Shown here one piece after another: positions 1 to 5,369 of a stretch of DNA of 5,369 nucleotides. The position numbers were made by a program, and so were the translations under genes. This DNA comes from Sedimentisphaerales bacterium (GTDB lineage: Bacteria > Planctomycetota > Phycisphaerae > Sedimentisphaerales > SG8-4). The stretch's first letter is position 1. Each line of letters opens with the position of its first letter. Location of the stretch: the NCBI GenBank assembly GCA_016932895.1, contig JAFGCA010000703.1, positions 1-5,369 on the forward strand, written 5' to 3'. Under the pieces are notes generated by a model. It was given only the letters and a program-made list of their open reading frames with translations, was not told the DNA's origin and did no database searches.

Positions 1-1840
1 CCGTGGCCTGCGGACGCTGCGTCGCCAGGACGATGTGGATGCCGACGGCGCGGCTCTTCTGCGCCAGGCGGACGATGTAGGCCTCGATTTCCTTGGACGC
101 GGTCATCATCAGGTCGGCCAGCTCGTCGATGATGATCACGATGTAGGGCAGCTTCTTGGGGATCTTGGCTTCTTCGTCCGGCGTGCTCGGATTGAAGCGG
201 GCGATGATCTCCTCGCCGCCCAGCTTGTTGTACTCGGCCACGTTCTTGACGCGCGCCTCCGCCAGCAGGGCGTACCGCTCGTCCATCTTCACCGTCGCCC
301 ATTCGAGAATCTGCACCGCCATCTGCGTCTCGGTGACGATCGGACACATCAGGTGTGGCACCGTGCTAAACGCCGTCATCTCGACCATCTTCGGGTCGAT
401 CAGGATCAGCTTCACCTCGTCCGGGCGCTTGGTCAACAGGGTTCCGACGATGATCGTATTGATGCAGACGCTCTTGCCCGAGCCGGTCGTTCCGGCGATG
501 AGCAGGTGCGGCATCTTCGTCAGGTCCGAGACCAGCGCCTCGCCCGAGGAGTCCTTGCCTAAGAACAGCGGGATCTGCATCTTCTCCGGCTTGGAGCCCG
601 CCGTCTCCATCATGCTCTTCATCCGCACCTTTTCTTTTTCGCTGTTGGGCACCTCGATGCCGATGGTGTGCTTGCCGCGTAAGGGGGCCACCACGCGCAC
701 CGCCCCGGCGCCCAGCGCCCGGGCCATGTCGTTGGCGAGGTTCGAGATCTGGCTGACCTTGACCCCGGCGGCCAGCTCCAGCTCGAACATGGTCACGACC
801 GGTCCCGTCTCGGCGGCCACCACCTGAGCGTTGATGTTGAACTCGCCGAGCAGCTTCTCGAGGGCGGCGGCCTTGGACTTGACCACTTTCTCCTGGACCG
901 CGGCGTAGCCGTACTCGGGCTCCTCCAGCAGGTCGAGCGGGGGCATGGTGTAGTCGTCGTACGAGGGCTGCACGAAGGCGGGCTTTGCCCGGGGTCGCTC
1001 GCGCGGGTGGCGGACCTCGACGATGCCCGGTCGTGCGGCCGGGGCCGGCTCGGGCCTCTCGGCAGCCTCCTCGACCTCCGCCTCAACCTCTTCGGCCTCA
1101 TGCTCTTCGGGCTCGGGGCGCCTGGCCATCACATGCTCGGCCGCTTCCCGCGCCCGCGCCGCCAGTGACTTCTGTCGGGCGCTGAGCCTCTGCCAAATAT
1201 CGCTCAAGGCTTCGGAGTTCTGCCGGGCCACCGCGCACGCCGGAACCACTACGCCCAGCACGCGACGGACCGCCACGCCGGCGCCGCCCAGCAGGCCCAC
1301 GATCAAACTGTCGGCCAGCAGCGCCAAACCCACTACCCACGTCGCCGAAACCAGGATGAAGGTCCCCAGCGTCGCGAAATTCTGCTTGAGAAACGCCCCC
1401 ACCGAAACACCCAACACGCCGCCCGAACCCATCGGGAAGAGATACACCTTGTGAGGCCAGAAGAACGAGAAGGTGCACGAGCCGGCCACGGTCAGCAGCA
1501 TCAGCCCGAGCGTGCGAAACACCGGCTGCCCGACCGGCCGATGAGCCAGCTTCGCGACACAGTAACACGTTACCGCAGCCAGAATTATGAACACACCGGG
1601 ACCGATGTAATACAGCAGGTAGTAAGCGGCAAACGCGCCCATCGAGCCGCACAGATTCGCCGCCGGCTCATTCTGCGGCGACGTGTACCGGCTCGGCCAA
1701 TCGCCGATGTCAAAGCTCAGACAACTAAACAGCAGCATCAGACACAGCCCAATGCCAAGGCACAGCAACGCCGCCTTGGCGCCTGCCCCAAAGCCCGGAT
1801 GCCCTGCGGTTTTCTTTCGCGATCTTTTCTTTTTCTTCAC
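1..1840 (-). CDS. ftsK: DNA translocase FtsK/SpoIIIE family (C-terminus beyond window edge)
   Basis: This is a membrane-anchored, ATP-driven double-stranded DNA pump that acts at the division septum, clearing and sorting chromosome termini and, in many bacteria, activating XerCD recombination. The first 613 residues are visible. A very basic N-terminus (residues 2-10) is followed by hydrophobic segments near 22-43, 72-95, 110-128 and 155-185, matching the four-helix FtsK membrane domain. A charged, Glu/Pro-rich linker spans about 240-300. The motor follows, with an alpha-like domain (about 310-400), Walker A AGTTGSGKS ending at Ser457 (Lys456), the family motif LIDPKMVE (480-487), Walker B IIIDELADLM (Asp572, Glu573) and ATQRP at 606-610. 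The rest of the motor and any DNA-reading gamma domain lie outside the window. The start is GTG at 1840, with AGGAG (1849-1853) 8 nt upstream. No in-frame ATG near the start precedes the basic tail. The gene is divergent from the kdsB-pyrG unit. Family assignment is near certain. Confidence 0.97.
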   Translation of the reverse strand, partial: MKKKKRSRKKTAGHPGFGAGAKAALLCLGIGLCLMLLFSCLSFDIGDWPSRYTSPQNEPAANLCGSMGAFAAYYLLYYIGPGVFIILAAVTCYCVAKLAHRPVGQPVFRTLGLMLLTVAGSCTFSFFWPHKVYLFPMGSGGVLGVSVGAFLKQNFATLGTFILVSATWVVGLALLADSLIVGLLGGAGVAVRRVLGVVVPACAVARQNSEALSDIWQRLSARQKSLAARAREAAEHVMARRPEPEEHEAEEVEAEVEEAAERPEPAPAARPGIVEVRHPRERPRAKPAFVQPSYDDYTMPPLDLLEEPEYGYAAVQEKVVKSKAAALEKLLGEFNINAQVVAAETGPVVTMFELELAAGVKVSQISNLANDMARALGAGAVRVVAPLRGKHTIGIEVPNSEKEKVRMKSMMETAGSKPEKMQIPLFLGKDSSGEALVSDLTKMPHLLIAGTTGSGKSVCINTIIVGTLLTKRPDEVKLILIDPKMVEMTAFSTVPHLMCPIVTETQMAVQILEWATVKMDERYALLAEARVKNVAEYNKLGGEEIIARFNPSTPDEEAKIPKKLPYIVIIIDELADLMMTASKEIEAYIVRLAQKSRAVGIHIVLATQRPQAT

Positions 1841-1864
1841 AGCCGTCGCTCCTGCGGGATGTCC

Positions 1865-1870
1865 TATAAT
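1865..1870 (+). promoter_or_regulatory. -10 box (TATAAT) of the intergenic RNA
   Basis: This is a perfect sigma-70 -10 hexamer on the plus strand. Seven bases downstream, at about 1877, is the first base of the closing stem of the candidate structured RNA, exactly where a transcription start would be expected. No convincing -35 is seen 16-18 bp upstream (that region reads roughly AGCCGTCG). The promoter would therefore be weak or need an activator, unless this organism's sigma factor has other preferences. Confidence 0.45.
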
Positions 1871-1874
1871 AACA
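1866..1874 (-). promoter_or_regulatory. Extended -10 promoter element for ftsK
   Basis: Read on the minus strand this is TGTTATTAT, a TGn motif joined to TATTAT, which fits the extended -10 class that tolerates a poor -35. No good -35 lies at the normal distance. Transcription would start near 1859, giving a leader of about 20 nt that just contains the GCAGGAG ribosome site (1849-1855) in front of the GTG start. It overlaps the TATAAT read on the other strand. Predicted from sequence only. Confidence 0.4.
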
Positions 1875-1876
1875 GT

Positions 1877-2072
1877 GTTTCAAGTGCCGGTACCTTCCCC
1901 GCTCAGTACCCGACAACAGTCTATATCGGCAACCGGGCCCGCTTTTCTGTACTATTGCTCGACCCGTCAGGGTCCGGGCATCGCAGGTCCCTTCGGGTGC
2001 GATGTGGAGGTCTCTTTGTCGGCCCGGATTCTTCACCTCGCTGAGCATGGCAATCCTCTCATGACTTGAGAC
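1877..2072 (+). ncRNA. Candidate 6S-like rod-shaped regulatory RNA
   Basis: About 196 nt can fold into one long nested rod. The closing stem pairs 1877-1885 with 2064-2072 (9 pairs, one U-G), and U1876-A2073 can extend it. GCTCAG (1901-1906) pairs with CTGAGC (2041-2046), extended by U1907-G2040. CCGGGCC (1933-1939) pairs with GGCCCGG (2021-2027). The apical hairpin pairs CATCGCA (1979-1985) with TGCGATG (1998-2004), and a side hairpin pairs GACCC with GGGTC (1961-1974). Between the second and third stems is a large internal loop of about 25 nt against 13 nt. Length, rod shape, central bubble and a TATAAT seven bases ahead of the first base all fit 6S RNA (SsrS), which binds sigma-70 RNA polymerase and serves as template for short product RNAs. 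The U-G pairs favour the plus strand, since they would be A-C mismatches on the other. I see no clear terminator, so the 3' end is set by the stem. The 6S assignment is inference from shape, not sequence identity. An unknown ncRNA or an ftsK-upstream regulatory structure are alternatives. Confidence 0.5.
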
Positions 2073-2073
2073 A

Positions 2074-2433
2074 GGGCGCGAGGTTACTCCTGTATCTGTA
2101 GTGACTTATGAACCTTGTGAAGAAAGGGGATTCCGTCGTGAAAGGTAGGGGGGTACGCGCAGAGCAGTCGAAGCAGGCCATGGCGTCAGACTTGCAGCGG
2201 CTGGCGGAAAAGGTGGCCGAAGGGATGAACGCCACCCGCGACGGTCCTCGTCGCGGACTATTTGCGCGAGAAACTGCGGGTGTGTGTTGACAGAGATGAG
2301 GCCCGGGTATAGGATACGGTCCCGTTGGCATTGGGTTGGGGCGTGTGGCCGCAACTGAGACTTTCCTTATTTTGAACAAGTTGCGTGGTTTGCCAGGCGA
2401 TATGATTGTGCTTGCCACGGGGTTGACACCAGC
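2074..2433. other. Remaining intergenic stretch upstream of kdsB, little recognisable content
   Basis: These 360 bp lie between the candidate RNA and kdsB. I see no tRNA, insertion sequence, repeat array or T-tailed terminator. ACAGG (2071-2075) could pair with CCTGT (2089-2093), but this has no U-run and competes with the closing stem of the RNA. A -10-like TATGAT at 2401-2406 could drive kdsB. The only upstream candidates for a -35 are TTGCGT (2381-2386, spacer 14) and TTGAAC (2372-2377, spacer 23), neither well spaced. A TTGACA at 2423-2428 sits too close to the kdsB start to serve it. One doubtful small ORF (2138-2290) is listed separately. Confidence 0.4.
2138..2290 (+). CDS. Doubtful small ORF, 50 codons, no recognised family
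   Basis: The GTG at 2138 is preceded by AAAGGGG (2123-2129) with an 8-nt spacing, a good ribosome-binding arrangement. The same frame also has an ATG at 2108, but that has no Shine-Dalgarno. The product would be a basic 50-residue peptide with one likely amphipathic helix around SDLQRLAEKVAEGM, followed by an Arg/Gly-rich tail. There is no signal peptide, membrane segment or known motif. It lies downstream of the candidate RNA and 143 bp before kdsB. It may be a chance frame or the remnant of a larger gene. Only the ribosome site argues for it. Confidence 0.22.
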   Translation: MKGRGVRAEQSKQAMASDLQRLAEKVAEGMNATRDGPRRGLFARETAGVC

Positions 2434-3192
2434 GTGAAAACTGTAGTCTGTATTCCCGCTCGTTACGCATCGACGCGCTTCCCCGGGAAGATTCTCGCCA
2501 AGGAGACGGGCAAATACCTCGTCCAGCACACCTGCGAGCAGGCCCGCAAGGCCAAGCTGCCCGAAAAGGTCATCATCGCCGCCGACGATGAGAAGATCGT
2601 CGCCGCCACCGCCGAGTTCGGGGCCGAGTGCGTGCTGACCTCGCCGGCGCACCAGAGCGGGACCGACCGCATCGCCGAGGCCGTGGCGGACCTCGACGTC
2701 GATATCGTCATCAACGTCCAGGGCGACGAGCCCGAGATCGACCCCGACCACATCGATTACTTGGCCGAGCTGCTTCTGGAGAATCCCGACTATCCCATGG
2801 CCACCCTGGCGACCCCGCTGCACGAGGCCAAATACGTCACCGATCCCAACGTCGTCAAGGCGATCGTGGACGCCCGGGGCAGGGCGATCTACTTCTCCCG
2901 CTGCCCGATCCCGTACGACCGGGATAAAGCGGGCATCGGTACACCGGAGCAATACCTGCGCCACCTCGGCATCTACGCCTATCGCAAGGACTTCCTGGCC
3001 ACGATCACCACGCTGCCCCAGACGCCCCTGGAGAAGCTGGAAAAGCTCGAGCAGCTCCGCGCCCTCGAGAACGGCTACCCCATCCTCGTCGGCCGGATCG
3101 ACCACCCCTGCGAAGGCATCGACACCCCCGAACAATACGCCGCGTTCGTTAAGCGATACCAAGCTAGCGGCGACGGGAGACCCGTATGCTGA
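2434..3192 (+). CDS. kdsB: 3-deoxy-manno-octulosonate cytidylyltransferase (CMP-Kdo synthetase)
   Basis: This cytoplasmic enzyme joins CTP and Kdo to give CMP-Kdo and pyrophosphate (EC 2.7.7.38), activating Kdo for the inner core of lipopolysaccharide. The 252 residues match the family's usual length of about 250. Visible motifs are the nucleotide-binding IPARYASTRFPGK at the N-terminus (7-19), HQSGTDRIAE (73-82), VQGDEPEI (95-102, with the metal-binding Asp98), YFSRCPIPYDRD (153-164), RHLGIYAYR (176-184), PLEKLEKLEQLR (198-209) and IDTPEQ (229-234). The GTG start at 2434 puts the conserved motif at the normal distance from the N-terminus, and no in-frame upstream start is better. The ribosome site is poor (GGGG at 2419-2422, about 11 nt away), which may limit translation. 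The last 7 bp overlap the next gene, so the two are probably co-transcribed and translationally coupled. pyrG downstream supplies its CTP substrate. Confidence 0.96.
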   Translation: MKTVVCIPARYASTRFPGKILAKETGKYLVQHTCEQARKAKLPEKVIIAADDEKIVAATAEFGAECVLTSPAHQSGTDRIAEAVADLDVDIVINVQGDEPEIDPDHIDYLAELLLENPDYPMATLATPLHEAKYVTDPNVVKAIVDARGRAIYFSRCPIPYDRDKAGIGTPEQYLRHLGIYAYRKDFLATITTLPQTPLEKLEKLEQLRALENGYPILVGRIDHPCEGIDTPEQYAAFVKRYQASGDGRPVC

Positions 3193-3908
3193 AGGTTGAA
3201 GAGGCTATGGCGAAGTGGTTCTCAGAGGTAACCCACCAGCTAAAGGCATATGGTCCGGCACAAACGGCGGTGGATGAGGTGATCATGGCTTCGGTATCGG
3301 TGATTGAGAATTACCTAACCAGCGGATGCATGCTCGCCGAAAACAAGCGTGTGCTACCTGCCAAAACCCTGCTCCGCCCCATTGGCGAATTCACCGCCAA
3401 GCTCAGATACTGTCTTGCAGGAGAGACCAAGGAGGAAATCTACGCGCGAGTGGAGCGTTGGCGCAAGAGTTCATGGATGGACTGCAAGAAACACTATGAA
3501 GCAGTCCGAGACGCCTGCCAAGGCTCCGACTGTGGTCAAATACAGCAATGGATATCGCACGCAGATAGTGTACTTGCGGGACTTACCGCTGCCCGTGGCT
3601 TTCCGCAAGTGAGGCAAATTCTGGAGACGGTATTCTCAAGCGACCCTGTCATCCCGCCGGGGATCTATGGGCAGCACTTGATCGCCACTCACATCGATGT
3701 TGTTACTCTGGCCCAGACTGTCGCTGAGGAGTCGCAAACCAAGGAATTCATGGGCGATCTGCCTGAGGATAGCACCCAGATAGAGCGGGACCTATTGTCT
3801 CAGGCATACTTGTACATAGAAACGATATCAAAGCATTACAGCTGGGATTGTGGCAAAATGCTTTCAGAGTACAAGAAGCTCACTCAAACTGATGAGGGGA
3901 AGTCGTAG
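3186..3908 (+). CDS. Hypothetical protein, 240 aa, between kdsB and pyrG
   Basis: I do not recognise this protein. The ATG at 3186 lies inside the kdsB tail with GGGAG (3175-3179) 6 nt upstream, a better ribosome site than the one serving the internal ATG at 3207. The product looks soluble and mostly alpha-helical, with no signal peptide or membrane span. It has six cysteines (48, 76, 100, 111, 116, 222) and many Trp/Tyr residues. The stretch TLLRPIGEFTAKLRYCL (61-77), after a helical N-terminus, vaguely recalls the Arg-x-x-x-Glu helix of uncharacterised HEPN-like families such as DUF5677, but no RX4-6H motif is evident, so this is only a hint. GC is about 40-55% in sampled lines against 67-70% in sampled lines of the flanking genes, and codon use is far less GC-biased. 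That suggests a horizontally acquired gene inserted into a kdsB-pyrG operon. That it is coding is supported by the full-length frame, the ribosome site and the tight overlap. Its function is unknown. Confidence 0.8.
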   Translation: MLKVEEAMAKWFSEVTHQLKAYGPAQTAVDEVIMASVSVIENYLTSGCMLAENKRVLPAKTLLRPIGEFTAKLRYCLAGETKEEIYARVERWRKSSWMDCKKHYEAVRDACQGSDCGQIQQWISHADSVLAGLTAARGFPQVRQILETVFSSDPVIPPGIYGQHLIATHIDVVTLAQTVAEESQTKEFMGDLPEDSTQIERDLLSQAYLYIETISKHYSWDCGKMLSEYKKLTQTDEGKS

Positions 3909-3925
3909 GGTGTGCATCGCACACC
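3909..3925 (+). other. Perfect stem-loop directly after the 240-aa ORF
   Basis: GGTGTGC (3909-3915) and GCACACC (3919-3925) form a perfect 7-bp stem with an ATC loop, beginning at the base after the TAG stop. The following bases (GATCTTGAAAC) contain no U-run, so it is not a standard intrinsic terminator. It could stabilise the upstream message's 3' end, attenuate read-through into pyrG, or be a protein-binding site. It lies 60 bp before the pyrG start. Confidence 0.45.
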
Positions 3926-3984
3926 GATCTTGAAACTCAAAACATGAGCACGGATGACTGCAATACCTTGAGGTAAGGGTTCAA

Positions 3985-5369
3985 ATGGCTGATAGCAAAG
4001 AGTTGTTGACGAAGATTAGTGACGTTTCGACGGAGAGCGAGTTCTTTTCGCCGATACCGAAGAACTATAAGCGGGGCCGGACCAAGTACGTCTTTGTGAT
4101 GGGGACGGTGATGAGCGGGCTGGGCAAGGGGATATTCTCCTCATGCCTGGCCAAGCTCCTGCAGGACAAGGGTTTGAAGGTCGCGCCGATCAAGCTGGAA
4201 GGCTATTTGAACGTCGACTCGGGCACGCTCAACCCATTCCGGCACGGCGAGGTCTTCGTCCTCGACGACGGGATGGAATGCGACATGGACTTAGGCACGT
4301 ACGAGCGCATGCTGGATCAGGACCTGAGCCGGGCCAACTTCGCCACCAGCGGACAGATCTTCAGCTCGGTCCTGAACAAGGAGCGGCACGGCGACTATCT
4401 CGGGCGCGACGTGCAAATGATTCCCCACGTCACCGGTGAAGTCAAGCTCAAGCTGCGCCAGCTCGCCGCCGACAGCAAGGCCGACGTCGTCTTCGTCGAG
4501 ATCGGCGGCACCGTCGGCGACCTGGAAAACGCCTACTACCTCGAAGCGATGCGCGAGCTGGCCTACGAGGAGGGCCCGCACAGCAGTTGCTTCGTGGCGC
4601 TGACGTACATCCTGGAGCCGCCGGCCCTGGGCGAGCAGAAGTCCAAGGCCGCCCAGCTCGGCATCAAGCAGGTCATGCAGCTCGGGATTCAGCCGGACAT
4701 CATCGCGTGCCGGGCCGGCAATCCGGTCAACGAAACCGCCCGACAGAAGATCAGCATCTACAGCAACGTCCCCGTCGAGCGCGTGATCAGTCTGCACGAC
4801 TCGGCCAGCATCTACATGATCCCGTCCATGCTCCGCGAGAACAGCCTGGACTTCGAGGTCCTGCGCCTGCTCAAGATCGAGGACCGCATCGACCTGGGCT
4901 ACGAGCGCAAGGCCTGGGCTCACTGGTGCGACTTCACCGACAAGATCGGCGCCGCCGGCTACGAGACCACCATCGGCATCACGGGCAAGTACACCTCAGT
5001 GCGCGACAGCTACGCCTCGATCATCAACGCCCTGGAGCACGCCGGCATCGCGCTAGGCGGCGACGTCAAGATCAAGTGGATCGACACCACGAATCTCACC
5101 GACAAGAACGCCGCGGAGCACTTGGCTGAGGTCGACGGCATCATCGTCCCCGGCGGCTTCGGGATGCGCGGCACCGAGGGAAAAATCGCCTGCATCCGCT
5201 ACGCCCGCGAGAACAACCTGCCCTATTTGGGGTTGTGCCTCGGCTTCCAGATGGCGGTCATCGAGTTCGCCCGCAACGTCTGCGGACTCAAGAACGCCGC
5301 CAGCACCGAGCTCGATCCGAAGACGGCCGAGCCGGTCATCGACATCCTGCCCGAGCAGAAGAAGATCGA
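3985..5369 (+). CDS. pyrG: CTP synthase, divergent form (C-terminus beyond window edge)
   Basis: CTP synthase is a cytoplasmic enzyme that aminates UTP to CTP using ATP and glutamine (EC 6.3.4.2), the last step of de novo CTP synthesis. 461 residues are visible of an expected 540-580. The amidoligase domain has a P-loop SGLGKGI (44-50), KLEGYLNVDSGTLNP (70-84), HGEVFV (87-92), MDLGTYER with the Mg-binding Asp102, KERHGDYLG (132-140), EIGGTVGD with Glu172, and the UTP-site-like KSKAAQ (219-224). The glutaminase domain shows VGITGKY-like IGITGKY (330-336), the oxyanion loop PGGFGMRG (389-396) and GLCLGFQ with nucleophile Cys418. The catalytic His/Glu pair lies outside the window. ATG 3985 has AAGGG (3975-3979) 5 nt upstream and gives an N-terminal extension of about 30 residues relative to E. 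coli PyrG. The next ATG (Met39) would cut into the first strand. Several near-invariant residues differ (see findings). It supplies CTP for KdsB upstream. Confidence 0.95.
   Translation, partial: MADSKELLTKISDVSTESEFFSPIPKNYKRGRTKYVFVMGTVMSGLGKGIFSSCLAKLLQDKGLKVAPIKLEGYLNVDSGTLNPFRHGEVFVLDDGMECDMDLGTYERMLDQDLSRANFATSGQIFSSVLNKERHGDYLGRDVQMIPHVTGEVKLKLRQLAADSKADVVFVEIGGTVGDLENAYYLEAMRELAYEEGPHSSCFVALTYILEPPALGEQKSKAAQLGIKQVMQLGIQPDIIACRAGNPVNETARQKISIYSNVPVERVISLHDSASIYMIPSMLRENSLDFEVLRLLKIEDRIDLGYERKAWAHWCDFTDKIGAAGYETTIGITGKYTSVRDSYASIINALEHAGIALGGDVKIKWIDTTNLTDKNAAEHLAEVDGIIVPGGFGMRGTEGKIACIRYARENNLPYLGLCLGFQMAVIEFARNVCGLKNAASTELDPKTAEPVIDILPEQKKI

Noticed and set aside
35..827. Plus-strand open frames opposite ftsK (35-562 and 156-827)
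   Set aside because: They lie opposite the conserved ftsK motor domain, including Walker A and B, and their products have the odd composition typical of antisense frames in GC-rich DNA.
1961..2004. Possible SRP (4.5S) RNA, from GTCAGGGTCCGGGCATCGCAGG resembling the domain IV sequence in part
   Set aside because: The GGAA-type tetraloop and the AGCAGC side of the SRP core are absent, and the long-range pairing extends far beyond a small SRP RNA. The likeness is limited to a few bases.
1725..2048. Minus-strand 107-codon frame spanning the RNA region and the ftsK start
   Set aside because: It is out of frame with ftsK, overlaps its first codons, has no ribosome site that I see, and its first part is the complement of the paired RNA arms. 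It is not conserved-looking protein sequence.
2423..2451. TTGACA as a -35 box for kdsB
   Set aside because: The sequence is a perfect -35, but a -10 at normal spacing would fall inside the kdsB coding region and lacks a TATAAT-like hexamer, so it cannot drive full-length kdsB from this start.
2059..3162. Long minus-strand open frame of 367 codons opposite kdsB
   Set aside because: It is the antisense shadow of the GC-rich kdsB gene. The kdsB frame has full-length, motif-level identity with CMP-Kdo synthetases, while the antisense protein is low-complexity Val/Gly/Asp-rich with no recognisable motif.
4291..4923. Minus-strand 210-codon frame and plus-strand alternative frames (4143-4439, 4587-5129) within pyrG
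   Set aside because: All are shadows of pyrG, whose frame contains the complete set of amidoligase and glutaminase motifs.

Overview
The window suggests a Gram-negative, fairly GC-rich bacterium. It encodes a CMP-Kdo synthetase, which implies Kdo-containing lipopolysaccharide or a related glycan. Lines sampled from kdsB and pyrG are about 67-70% GC. A kdsB-pyrG neighbourhood is known from several Gram-negative lineages, including Chlamydia. The CTP synthase is of a divergent type. I lean weakly towards a PVC/Planctomycetes-like or other environmental lineage, but nothing here fixes the taxon.

Layout. Positions 1-1840, minus strand, hold the first 613 codons of an FtsK/SpoIIIE-type DNA translocase, cut off by the left edge. 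It has four membrane segments, an acidic/proline linker, and a motor domain with Walker A and Walker B. Positions 1841-2433 are a roughly 590-bp divergent intergenic region. Its most notable content is a potential rod-like RNA of about 196 nt on the plus strand (about 1877-2072). That RNA has nested long-range pairing and a perfect TATAAT placed to start transcription at the first base of the closing stem, and it looks like a 6S-type RNA. The same TATAAT overlaps an extended -10 on the other strand that would serve ftsK. Beyond the RNA there is one doubtful 50-codon ORF and otherwise nothing recognisable.

Positions 2434-5369, plus strand, look like one transcription unit: kdsB, an unrecognised 240-aa protein, and pyrG. 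PyrG makes CTP and KdsB consumes CTP to activate Kdo, so the two outer genes are linked in metabolism. The middle ORF overlaps the end of kdsB by 7 bp and has a good Shine-Dalgarno of its own. It is clearly lower in GC (about 40-55% in sampled lines), so it looks like a later insertion into a kdsB-pyrG pair. A perfect 7-bp stem-loop follows its stop codon. pyrG runs off the right edge after 461 codons. It keeps the key catalytic residues visible here but departs from the usual CTP synthase motifs at several normally invariant positions.
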